Shown in pieces: positions 9,076 to 14,916 of a stretch of DNA of 15,290 bases. Each line of letters starts with the position of its first letter. The stretch's first letter is position 1. Source of the stretch: Flavobacterium sp. (GTDB lineage: Bacteria; Bacteroidota; Bacteroidia; Flavobacteriales; Flavobacteriaceae); contig NZ_JAGKWP010000059.1 in NCBI RefSeq assembly GCF_021151785.1, forward strand, positions 1 to 15,290, read 5' to 3'. The translations under genes and the position numbers were made by a program. Below the pieces are notes generated by a model that had not been told where the DNA came from, made no database searches, and worked only from the letters and a program-made list of their open reading frames with translations.

Positions 9076-10373
9076 TGCAAAAGTTTATAATTCAAGCTAT
9101 TGATTTTATTCGTGGGAATCAAATAAAGAAAAGTGTTAATGGAATTAAAGAAATTAACAATTGGCAAAACCTTGATCAAATAGAAAAATACCATCAAAAG
9201 CGAATAGAGATTTTGTTAAATAAGGCAAAAAAGAATACCGATTTTTATGCCGATTATCAAAGTGTTGACCATTTTTCAAAATTTCCAGTTATCAATAAAA
9301 ACAAAATTAATAGCGATAGAGAAGCATTTTTAAATAAAGAATACAACTTAGATAAGTTAAGAAAAGTAACAACAAGTGGCTCTACTGGTGTGCCTTTTTT
9401 AGTTTATCACAATCCTGAAAAAACCAAAAGACAAATAGCAGATAATTATTACTTTTCGGAGACTTGCGGACACACGCTTGGACAAAAACTATATTACATA
9501 AGAATCTGGAATGAAATTAATGATTTAGGAATACTGCAAAGAATAGTTAAAAATATTGTCCAAGTCAATACCAGTGTAGTGGATAAAAATATGGTGCAAA
9601 AACTAGTAAAACAGCTGCATAATCAAAAGGGGAAAAAAGCAATTCTAGCTTATTCATCTTCTTTAGAAGCAATGGTTCAGGTGTTGAAAAGTGAAAAGAT
9701 TGAAGTGCCTAAAATAAAAAACGTATCTTGTGTCATTACCATGGCGGAAGCGCTAAATGAAGAGGCAAAAAAAGTAGTGGAGCAAGAATTAAATACGAAA
9801 GTTTATTCTAGATATTCTAACTCAGAGAATGGATTTTTTGCTCATCAAATACCGAACTTGGGGAATAATTATAAAATCAACAATGCTAGCTTCAAAATTG
9901 AAATTTTAGATTTTGATTCCAATGAAGAAGTACCAAAGGGACAACCCGGAAGAATTGTAATTACAGATTTATTCAATTTTGCACTACCCATGATTAGATA
10001 TGATACAGGAGATGTAGGGGTAATGGAATGGGTAAAAGATGAAAAAGGAAAGCAACATTTGGTTCTTTCAAAAATTGAAGGAAGAAGGTTAGATTTTATT
10101 TCATTTGAAGGAAAATTGATTTCTCCTCACACAGTAGATTACGCTTTGAGAACATTTGATAAACTAAAACAATTTCAATTAATACTAAAAAAAGATAAAA
10201 CATTTGAGTTACTTTTAAACAGTAAACAAGAATTAAGTGAATCTGAAGCTGAAGAAATGAGACAAAGATTAAAAGGATACATCGGTCAAAAGGCAGAAAT
10301 TAAAATTACAAGAGTTGACAATATTCCTCTTCTTGCTTCAGGAAAAAGAAAAATCGTTAAAATAGAAGAATAA
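9075..10373 (+). CDS. CapK/PaaK-like adenylate-forming enzyme
   Basis: A 432-residue member of the ANL adenylate-forming superfamily, phenylacetate-CoA ligase (PaaK)/CapK branch. The ATP-binding P-loop T-T-S-G-S-T-G is at 99-105, the ribose-binding Asp lies in R-Y-D-T-G-D (308-313), the hinge region is G-R-R-L-D-F-I, and a late G-K-R-K-I-V-K supplies the expected catalytic lysine, so all chemistry motifs look intact. Such enzymes activate a carboxylic acid as an acyl-AMP and pass it to CoA or another acceptor. In polysaccharide loci the acid and acceptor are generally unknown; an acyl or aminoacyl decoration is plausible. Start and upstream stop overlap as TAATG, so expression is coupled to the CapA-like gene. 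Confidence 0.85.
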   Translation: MQKFIIQAIDFIRGNQIKKSVNGIKEINNWQNLDQIEKYHQKRIEILLNKAKKNTDFYADYQSVDHFSKFPVINKNKINSDREAFLNKEYNLDKLRKVTTSGSTGVPFLVYHNPEKTKRQIADNYYFSETCGHTLGQKLYYIRIWNEINDLGILQRIVKNIVQVNTSVVDKNMVQKLVKQLHNQKGKKAILAYSSSLEAMVQVLKSEKIEVPKIKNVSCVITMAEALNEEAKKVVEQELNTKVYSRYSNSENGFFAHQIPNLGNNYKINNASFKIEILDFDSNEEVPKGQPGRIVITDLFNFALPMIRYDTGDVGVMEWVKDEKGKQHLVLSKIEGRRLDFISFEGKLISPHTVDYALRTFDKLKQFQLILKKDKTFELLLNSKQELSESEAEEMRQRLKGYIGQKAEIKITRVDNIPLLASGKRKIVKIEE

Positions 10374-10424
10374 AGAGAGAATAAACAGGGTCAATAAAAT
10401 TAAAAAGTAGAATTGTAATAGAAA

Positions 10425-11033
10425 ATGGGGTATAAAAATTTCTTTAAAAGATTAATCGATATTATCGTTGCAGCATTGGCATTAGTTGGAGTAGCTCCAA
10501 TAATAGGGCTAGTGACGTTAATTTTATATAAACAAAATAACGGGAAACCATTTTTTCTTCAAGAGAGACCAGGTAAAAATAAAAAGCCTTTTAATATTAT
10601 TAAATTTAAGACAATGACGGATGAAAAGGATGCGGAAGGAAATTTATTGCCTGATAATTTGAGAATAACAAAATTCGGAGGATGGGTTAGAAAATTATCA
10701 ATAGATGAATTACCTCAGTTAATTAATGTTTTAAAAGGAGAAATGAGTTTAGTGGGGCCACGACCTTTATTGTTTAAATACATGCCTTTATATACAGCAG
10801 AACAATTAAGAAGACATGAAGTAAGACCAGGAATAACTGGTTGGGCACAAGTTAATGGAAGAAACAGTATTAGCTGGACACAAAAATTTGCTTTAGATGT
10901 AGAGTATGTAGATAAAGTGAGCTTGATCTTGGATTGTAAAATACTATTGTTAACAGTCAAAAAAGTACTTGTTAGAGAAGGAATTAACCAATCAGAAGAA
11001 CGACCAATGCAACCTTTTAATGGAACAAACTAA
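10425..11033 (+). CDS. Initiating sugar-phosphate transferase (PglC-type, bacterial sugar transferase)
   Basis: A 202-residue monotopic phosphoglycosyl transferase, the minimal PglC-size form without the extra N-terminal membrane bundle of WcaJ/WbaP. Residues 9-35 form the hydrophobic re-entrant membrane helix. Family blocks are E-R-P-G (47-50), K-F-K-T-M (60-64), the catalytic Asp-Glu dyad in S-I-D-E-L-P-Q (D94, E95), G-P-R-P (111-114) and R-P-G-I-T-G-W-A-Q-V-N-G-R (134-146). It should load the first sugar phosphate onto undecaprenyl phosphate at the inner membrane, starting repeat-unit assembly. The 51-nt gap before it is the largest inside the operon and contains TAGAATTG (10408-10415), one mismatch from a -7 box, so a weak internal promoter is possible. 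Confidence 0.92.
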   Translation: MGYKNFFKRLIDIIVAALALVGVAPIIGLVTLILYKQNNGKPFFLQERPGKNKKPFNIIKFKTMTDEKDAEGNLLPDNLRITKFGGWVRKLSIDELPQLINVLKGEMSLVGPRPLLFKYMPLYTAEQLRRHEVRPGITGWAQVNGRNSISWTQKFALDVEYVDKVSLILDCKILLLTVKKVLVREGINQSEERPMQPFNGTN

Positions 11034-11059
11034 ACGACCAATTTTTAAATCGTAATTTC

Positions 11060-11692
11060 ATGAGTCAAAATACAAAAAAAGTCATTATTGTAGGGGCGGG
11101 TAGTGTAGGTAAATTTATAGCATATAATCCTAATCAATTTACGGAGAAATATGATTTCATAGGTTTTTTAGATGATGATTTAAGCAAAAAAGGACAAACC
11201 ATAGCTGGCATACCCGTACTAGGAACTTTAGAGGTACTTCCCGATTACATTAAACAAAATATAGCAGTAGTATGGGGAATAGCCTTCCCAAAAATAAAAG
11301 CCAGTTTGGTTGAAAAAGTCAAACACCTTGATGCTGAATTTCCAACATTAATTTCAGAAAGAGCTTGGATATCTAATCAAGTTAAAATGGGTAAAGGATG
11401 CATTATTTACCCTGGCTGTTCCATCAACTATGAAACAGTGATTGATGATTTTGTTGTGATGAACATGAATTGTGCCATAGGACATAATGTAACGATACAT
11501 AGTTATACCTCTTTAGCTCCAGGCGTAAATTTGGGAGGATACACAAAGATTGGAGAAAAAACAGAAGTAGGGATCGGAGCCGCAACGAAACAATTCATCC
11601 AAATAGGAAAAGAAAATAGCATTGGCGGACAAGCAATGGTGGTTAAAAATAGTACAGATATGGCTTCAATAAAAGGAGTACCTGCAAAGTAA
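11060..11692 (+). CDS. PglD/NeuD-type acyltransferase (hexapeptide repeat)
   Basis: 210 residues. The N-terminal part is a small Rossmann-like sugar-nucleotide binding domain with V-G-A-G-S-V-G (11-17) and F-L-D-D-D (36-40). From about residue 100 the sequence turns into the left-handed beta-helix of hexapeptide acyltransferases, with repeated I/V-G-x4 steps. N-C-A-I-G-H-N-V (127-134) contains His132, at the position of the catalytic base in PglD. PglD acetylates a UDP-4-amino-sugar on the way to di-N-acetylbacillosamine; NeuD O-acetylates sialic acid. Adjacency to a PglC-type gene supports the PglD reading. The chain ends right after G-V-P-A-K, a little shorter than many relatives. No 4-aminotransferase (PglE) gene follows; this is the last gene of the operon in view. 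Confidence 0.85.
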   Translation: MSQNTKKVIIVGAGSVGKFIAYNPNQFTEKYDFIGFLDDDLSKKGQTIAGIPVLGTLEVLPDYIKQNIAVVWGIAFPKIKASLVEKVKHLDAEFPTLISERAWISNQVKMGKGCIIYPGCSINYETVIDDFVVMNMNCAIGHNVTIHSYTSLAPGVNLGGYTKIGEKTEVGIGAATKQFIQIGKENSIGGQAMVVKNSTDMASIKGVPAK

Positions 11693-11752
11693 AACTATTG
11701 AATTTAATGTTAAAATAGATATTGAAAGTATAGTTTGGATTGATGCAACCCT

Positions 11753-11787
11753 TAAAAAACAAAAGTCCGTATCTATTGATACGGACT
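11753..11787 (-). terminator. Rho-independent terminator of the minus-strand 249-residue gene
   Basis: A perfect 10-bp inverted repeat, AGTCCGTATC and GATACGGACT with a TATT loop, lies at 11764-11787. Read on the minus strand it is followed by a T-rich tract (complement of 11753-11763), the layout of an intrinsic terminator, 20 nt beyond the stop of the minus-strand gene. On the plus strand the hairpin is followed by CAAGCAAAAAG with no U tract, so it would stop the convergent polysaccharide transcript only weakly, if at all. Confidence 0.8.
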
Positions 11788-11807
11788 CAAGCAAAAAGAT
11801 AGAAAAG

Positions 11808-12557
11808 TTAAACTACATCCATCAAATACAACACATTATGTGAATTGTTTTTTAAAGGATATTGAACACCATTCAATTCTTGAAAAAACTCAATCAAGAA
11901 ATAGAAAAAAAGGGTACCAGTACCTTCTGGTAAGTCACTCGGTGTTAAAGTAATGTCTAGTGTACTTGAACTAAGTGCAAAATTTTCCTTAGGACTATAA
12001 GTAGTGTTATAGTTACCTAATTCAAAATCTAATGAAGCTACTGCAACACTAAAACTAGCATGGGTCGCCCCCTGAGGGAGGTTTAAATGAGTAGCAGGAT
12101 TGAAATCGGGGATGTGAACAGCACCGGTACCAGTATCCAATTCATATTGGGATTTAAATACCGAATTAAAAGGGGAGTTGATATTAAAATCAAAACCTTT
12201 AAGCAATTGTTTCCCTTCTTCACTAGCTAAACCTATCCATACTTTTCGGGCACCACGGGGGGAAACCGTGTCCAGATTTTTTACTTTACTCATGTATTGA
12301 GACATCCGACTACTAACACGATGATCTTTCGCTAAAGACAGTAAATGAGCAACTGATTTACGAACCAATTGGCTCATTTTAGCATTGTGCCCAAATTCAG
12401 TACCATTCTCTCGGGTGCGCTGAAAAGCAGGATCATTTTTAATACGTTGTTTACTAATTCCCCCTTTTTTACGAACCATCATTCCATCTTTAGACTTGTA
12501 AAAAGACATACCTTGTAAGGTTCCTTGAATTTCAAAAATTCCTTCAAACTTTGCCAT
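11808..12557 (-). CDS. Conserved flavobacterial protein of unknown function (DUF6266-like)
   Basis: 249 residues. The N terminus (G-I-F-E-I-Q-G-T-L, then F-Y-K-S-K-D-G, V-R-K-K-G-G and N-D-P-A-F-Q-R-T-R-E-N) resembles a family of orphan proteins common in Flavobacterium and relatives; DUF6266 is my best guess, not verified. Residues 1-90 are basic and partly helical, residues 100-249 look beta-rich with hydrophobic strands, and the C terminus (N-G-V-Q-Y-P-L, then N-V-L-Y-L-M-D-V-V) also fits that family. No signal peptide, membrane segment or catalytic motif is visible. It is a single-gene unit on the opposite strand with its own promoter-like site and terminator, so it is not part of the polysaccharide operon. 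I cannot assign a function. Confidence 0.75.
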   Translation of the reverse strand: MAKFEGIFEIQGTLQGMSFYKSKDGMMVRKKGGISKQRIKNDPAFQRTRENGTEFGHNAKMSQLVRKSVAHLLSLAKDHRVSSRMSQYMSKVKNLDTVSPRGARKVWIGLASEEGKQLLKGFDFNINSPFNSVFKSQYELDTGTGAVHIPDFNPATHLNLPQGATHASFSVAVASLDFELGNYNTTYSPKENFALSSSTLDITLTPSDLPEGTGTLFFYFLIEFFQELNGVQYPLKNNSHNVLYLMDVV

Positions 12558-12689
12558 AACTAATTGTTTTGAGTTAAAATTAATACGATTAAGGGCATTC
12601 TCCCTTTCAACACTATACCTGCGGAACTTGGTTTCTGAAACCCTGTTTCCAATTTAATTTTTAAATTCATAATACAAAAAATGAAGCCA

Positions 12690-12720
12690 AATCAAAACAG
12701 TTGCGCACCCAATTTTGATT
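12690..12720 (-). promoter_or_regulatory. Inverted repeat at the 5' end of the minus-strand leader
   Basis: AATCAAAA (12690-12697) and TTTTGATT (12713-12720) form a perfect 8-bp inverted repeat around a 15-nt centre that contains TGCGCA. It begins just where transcription from the 12729-12757 promoter should start, so it could be an operator or a leader hairpin. Two further small hairpins follow in the same leader: GGTTTC/GAAACC at 12630-12642 and AAGGG/CCCTT at 12591-12606. Function is not known. Confidence 0.45.
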
Positions 12721-12728
12721 CAACAAGT

Positions 12729-12757
12729 CAAAGGTATAAATTCAAATAAGCCACAAA
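12729..12757 (-). promoter_or_regulatory. Bacteroidota-type promoter for the 249-residue gene
   Basis: On the minus strand, TTTG (complement of 12754-12757) is followed after 17 nt by TACCTTTG (complement of 12729-12736), matching the TTTG...TAnnTTTG -33/-7 consensus of Bacteroidota. The predicted start of transcription is near 12722, giving an untranslated leader of about 165 nt before the ATG at 12557. Confidence 0.6.
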
Positions 12758-12880
12758 GAAAAAGGGTAGATATACTACAAAAAACAATAATAAAGTAAAC
12801 GTAAATACATAAAAAGAATAAAAAGTAAAGTAGAAAACAAAAAAAGTAAAAAAATAAAAACGAATCAATTCAGTAAAACC
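12758..12880. other. A-rich intergenic stretch without visible genes
   Basis: Very A-rich on the plus strand, with frequent stops in all frames and short runs of AAAAA and AAAGTA. I see no gene, hairpin or promoter consensus here. It separates the minus-strand promoter from the GC-rich repeat cluster A. Confidence 0.6.
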
Positions 12881-12905
12881 TCAAGTTTTTTCCATTCAGT
12901 CCCCG

Positions 12906-13111
12906 CTGTCTGAAGCCCTCTTCTCCGGTGGCTGAGGCTCTCGAAGCCACCGGAAAACCCCTCGAAGCCACCGCACGCAGCCGAGTCATCCACCCCTTCA
13001 CGCTATCTGAGGCTTCCTTCCCAGTGGCTGATCCCCCTTCTCCGGTGGCTGAGGTTTTCATCTCTGGTGGCTGAGGCCCTCGAAGCCACCGCACCCCCCT
13101 CGAAGCCACCG
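12906..13111. repeat. Repeat cluster A: palindromic GGTGGCTGAG/CTCGAAGCCACC elements
   Basis: A GC-rich block in AT-rich surroundings. It holds two full palindromes, 12925-12953 (arms CCGGTGGCT and AGCCACCGG) and 13066-13091, each with a GAGGCYCTCGA-type centre. There are also extra left halves (13022-13031, 13042-13054) and extra right halves (12961-12973, 13099-13111), plus degenerate left halves near 12906 and 13003. Left half-sites begin at 13003, 13024, 13045 and 13067, a spacing of 21-22 bp; right half-sites are 20-21 bp apart. The order left-left-[left-right]-right in 13043-13111 makes a nested palindrome. All units share one orientation. On the plus strand they read as Val-Ala-Glu-Ala-Leu-Glu-Ala-Thr, in a stop-free frame without an ATG (12877-13071). 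Confidence 0.9.
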
Positions 13112-13120
13112 CAAAAAGTG

Positions 13121-13164
13121 ATACATACGGAATACATACGGGATACGTACGGAATACGTACGGG
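13121..13164. repeat. Four tandem 11-bp repeats (ATACRTACGGR)
   Basis: Four head-to-tail units: ATACATACGGA, ATACATACGGG, ATACGTACGGA, ATACGTACGGG. They alternate in the last base and change in pairs at the fifth base, so the array looks like a duplicated 22-bp pair. The two right-hand units contain the palindrome CGTACG exactly 11 bp apart. It starts 9 nt after cluster A and lies about 60-100 bp upstream of the predicted -7 box of the next gene, so iterated protein-binding sites are possible. Confidence 0.85.
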
Positions 13165-13222
13165 ATAAAGACGATATATAGTAAAAAATATAAGAAAATA
13201 AACCATTAAATTGTTTTTTTTG

Positions 13223-13230
13223 TAAATTTG
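13223..13230 (+). promoter_or_regulatory. Predicted -7 promoter element for the 351-residue gene
   Basis: TAAATTTG is a perfect TAnnTTTG match 22 nt before the ATG at 13253, giving a short leader of about 15-20 nt. No TTTG is present at the proper -33 distance, so this is a partial promoter match. Confidence 0.45.
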
Positions 13231-13252
13231 AAAGATTCTAAATTTTATTTTT

Positions 13253-14308
13253 ATGAGTACAAATCGAGCAAATTCAGTCGAATTTTCTTCATCCTTAAAT
13301 TCGTATTATGATTTAATAGAAATAGTTAAAAAAAATTTTTTGGATTTGGGATATGACTTACAAAAGTTAATCGATCAGGCTATGTATCAATTCCCCAAAA
13401 CCAGTGAGTTCAAATTTGCGGATAAACTGCAAACGGAAATTGAAGCCATTAAAGAAGCTTATCAGAATCAGTTTGAGGAACTTCCAAAGCATTTGGATGA
13501 CTACTTGGAATCGATTAGCCATCGAGCTTCAACACTGAGCAAGACCCTTAAAAAAATTAAAAAATACCCTTTAAAAAACATCAAAGCCTTTTTACAAAAA
13601 GAAGCACAGGAGCAGGGTGTTGAACCCAAAATTATTAAAAAGCTGATTAAGAAAATGGGTAAGGCTATCATTAGATTAGTTGTGCAATACATGTTAAAAT
13701 TAGAAAATCAAGTACTTAGCTCATTATGTCAAAAAGAATTTGACTCACAACGATTTGAATATTGGATCAATCAAGTAGGATGGAAGTGTATAAATCCAGA
13801 GAAACATTCGAAATGGTTAGAATTAGTAAGAATTGGAATGACGGCCTTTTATCAAGATTGGGTAACCTTTTTTAAAGAAGATGAAACGCTGCTAAGAATA
13901 ACAGAACCATTCTTTGACTTGGTAGAAAAGCATATCAACACACTCATCAAAAAAGAGCAGATAAATAAGATAACTTCAAGTAAACAAGAGATACAGACAA
14001 AAGAAATTAGCTTTCCTACTTACATTTTTAAAGACTATAGAAGTTATCTTTTTTTTAACAATTTAATGAAAGAGGCAAGAACACAAGATGATGTGGGGTA
14101 TGTTTTTCGGATGATGGCTGAAAAAGAAAACCCATCGTTAATTGTTGCTAAGGAGACGGTATTTAGAAATTGGTTTAATGAGAAATACAAAAATGGTATA
14201 ATACTTAATAATCGAATTAAAACATACGATAGAATAAATAACCAGCACACGAAACAGAAACTGTATCAAAGTGCTAAAAAAGAAGTAGTGATAGCGTTAA
14301 TAGCGTAA
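13253..14308 (+). CDS. Unknown helical, basic protein
   Basis: 351 residues, not recognised. The first 150 residues are rich in Lys, Glu, Leu and Ala and should be almost entirely helical, probably coiled-coil: Q-T-E-I-E-A-I-K-E-A-Y and L-K-K-I-K-K-Y-P-L-K-N are typical stretches. A central part has V-G-W-K-C-I-N-P-E-K-H. After a linker near 240 the last 90 residues form a more conserved-looking module with F-K-D-Y-R-S-Y-L-F-F, then V-F-R-M-M-A-E-K and F-R-N-W-F-N-E-K-Y, ending in a basic tail. No signal peptide, membrane helix or enzyme motif is visible. The basic helical make-up would suit nucleic-acid or protein binding (inference). The gene stands between repeat cluster A and the small HTH-like gene. 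RteC was considered, but its hallmark blocks are absent. Confidence 0.75.
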   Translation: MSTNRANSVEFSSSLNSYYDLIEIVKKNFLDLGYDLQKLIDQAMYQFPKTSEFKFADKLQTEIEAIKEAYQNQFEELPKHLDDYLESISHRASTLSKTLKKIKKYPLKNIKAFLQKEAQEQGVEPKIIKKLIKKMGKAIIRLVVQYMLKLENQVLSSLCQKEFDSQRFEYWINQVGWKCINPEKHSKWLELVRIGMTAFYQDWVTFFKEDETLLRITEPFFDLVEKHINTLIKKEQINKITSSKQEIQTKEISFPTYIFKDYRSYLFFNNLMKEARTQDDVGYVFRMMAEKENPSLIVAKETVFRNWFNEKYKNGIILNNRIKTYDRINNQHTKQKLYQSAKKEVVIALIA

Positions 14309-14344
14309 AAACTATTAAAAAGTAGCGTAAAAGCTATCGAAAAA
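14301..14344. repeat. Imperfect 22-bp tandem repeat with TAGCG motifs
   Basis: Two 22-bp units, both starting TAGCGTAAAA (14301 and 14323), the first overlapping the stop codon of the 351-residue gene. TAGCG occurs a third time at 14292-14296, and the inverted form CGCTATT lies at 14379-14385, touching the predicted -7 box of the next gene. The arrangement resembles a set of binding sites around a promoter. Confidence 0.6.
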
Positions 14345-14370
14345 TAGAAATAAACCTGAAAAGTCTTGTT

Positions 14371-14378
14371 TAATTTTG
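14371..14378 (+). promoter_or_regulatory. Predicted -7 promoter element for the 102-residue gene
   Basis: TAATTTTG matches TAnnTTTG exactly and lies 21 nt before the ATG at 14400. A clear -33 TTTG is missing. The inverted CGCTATT site begins 1 nt downstream, where it could influence initiation. Confidence 0.45.
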
Positions 14379-14399
14379 CGCTATTAAATTAAAAGGAAT

Positions 14400-14708
14400 A
14401 TGCGACAAATTATTAAAACTAAAGACATTCAGGTTTATTTTGGAAAAAAATACAGTATGAGTTTCAAAATGTTGACTAATATGAAAAAGGACTTAGGAAA
14501 AAGCAAGCACCAGCCCATAACCATTAAAGAGTTTTGCAAGTATTACAATGTGGATGAAGAAAGTATCTCCCAAAGCATTTTAGAAAACGACAACAAAGAA
14601 AAAGAAGAATCACGTCCCAGAGAAGAACAGCAGATAGAAACAAAACAAATGACTTCAGTAACAAATAAGGTAGATCAAACCTATAAATTCGCTAAACGAA
14701 CCCATTGA
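14400..14708 (+). CDS. Small HTH-like protein, possibly frameshifted at its 3' end
   Basis: 102 residues. Residues 1-62 resemble small Bacteroidota proteins with a helix-turn-helix-like fold: I-I-K-T-K-D-I-Q-V-Y-F-G-K, then M-L-T-N-M-K-K-D-L-G-K, I-T-I-K-E-F-C-K-Y-Y and a final V-D-E-E-S-I-S-Q-S-I helix. This is pattern recognition, not a verified family. The remaining 40 residues are charged and low in complexity (N-D-N-K-E-K-E-E-S-R) and probably disordered. It is likely to bind DNA, perhaps controlling its own promoter or the neighbouring genes (inference). The stop at 14706 may not be original: from 14674 the +1 frame is open for 76 codons and reads as a plausible tail. It lies between the 351-residue unknown and the GIY-YIG nuclease. 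Confidence 0.65.
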   Translation: MRQIIKTKDIQVYFGKKYSMSFKMLTNMKKDLGKSKHQPITIKEFCKYYNVDEESISQSILENDNKEKEESRPREEQQIETKQMTSVTNKVDQTYKFAKRTH

Positions 14709-14901
14709 AAAACCCCAAACGGTAACTGAAGCATTTTTCTTGGTGGCTGAGGTCTTTTTTCCGGTGGCTGAGGCTCTCGAAGCCACCGCAAACGTGTCTG
14801 AGTCCCTCTTTTCCGATTATTCAGACTTTTTCCCTGTTGCTGAGTCCCCTTCGGTGGCTGAGGCTCTCGAAGCCACCCCAAAACCAAATGAAAAGAATTA
14901 A
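14674..14901 (+). other. Stop-free out-of-frame tail through repeat cluster B
   Basis: In the +1 frame relative to the 102-residue gene there is no stop from 14674 to the TAA at 14899. The frame has no start codon of its own. It begins I-K-P-I-N-S-L-N-E-P-I-E-K-P-Q and continues through the repeats with heptad-like copies of F-F-P-V-A-E-A and twice V-A-E-A-L-E-A-T, ending 15 nt before the nuclease ATG. It could be the displaced C terminus of the 102-residue protein after a one-base insertion, or merely a stop-poor frame of a repeat with a 21-bp period. Confidence 0.35.
14742..14877. repeat. Repeat cluster B: palindromic elements upstream of the nuclease gene
   Basis: Two full units, 14761-14788 and 14853-14877, and an extra left half at 14742-14752. 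Degenerate left halves can be traced at about 14794, 14816 and 14836, giving spacings of 21, 30, 22, 20 and 18 bp; between them run short pyrimidine tracts such as TCTTTTCC. Units have the same orientation as in clusters A and C. The segment 14839-14877 (39 bp) is repeated exactly at 15243-15281, on the other side of the nuclease gene. Confidence 0.9.
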
Positions 14902-14916
14902 AAAAAAATAAAAACC

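Noticed and set aside
11764..11787. Bidirectional terminator that also ends the polysaccharide operon
   Set aside because: The T tract is present only on the minus-strand side; the plus-strand side lacks one.
12870..13206. Minus-strand open frames through repeat cluster A and the 11-bp repeats
   Set aside because: They translate the palindromes and tandem units into low-complexity peptide and have no promoter; they arise from the repeats lacking stops.
13253..14308. RteC-type regulator of conjugative transposon excision
   Set aside because: Size and helical character first suggested it, but the conserved RteC blocks are not present and no conjugation genes are nearby.
14742..14877. Cluster B palindromes as intrinsic terminators of the 102-residue gene
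   Set aside because: Neither full hairpin is followed by a T tract on the plus strand.
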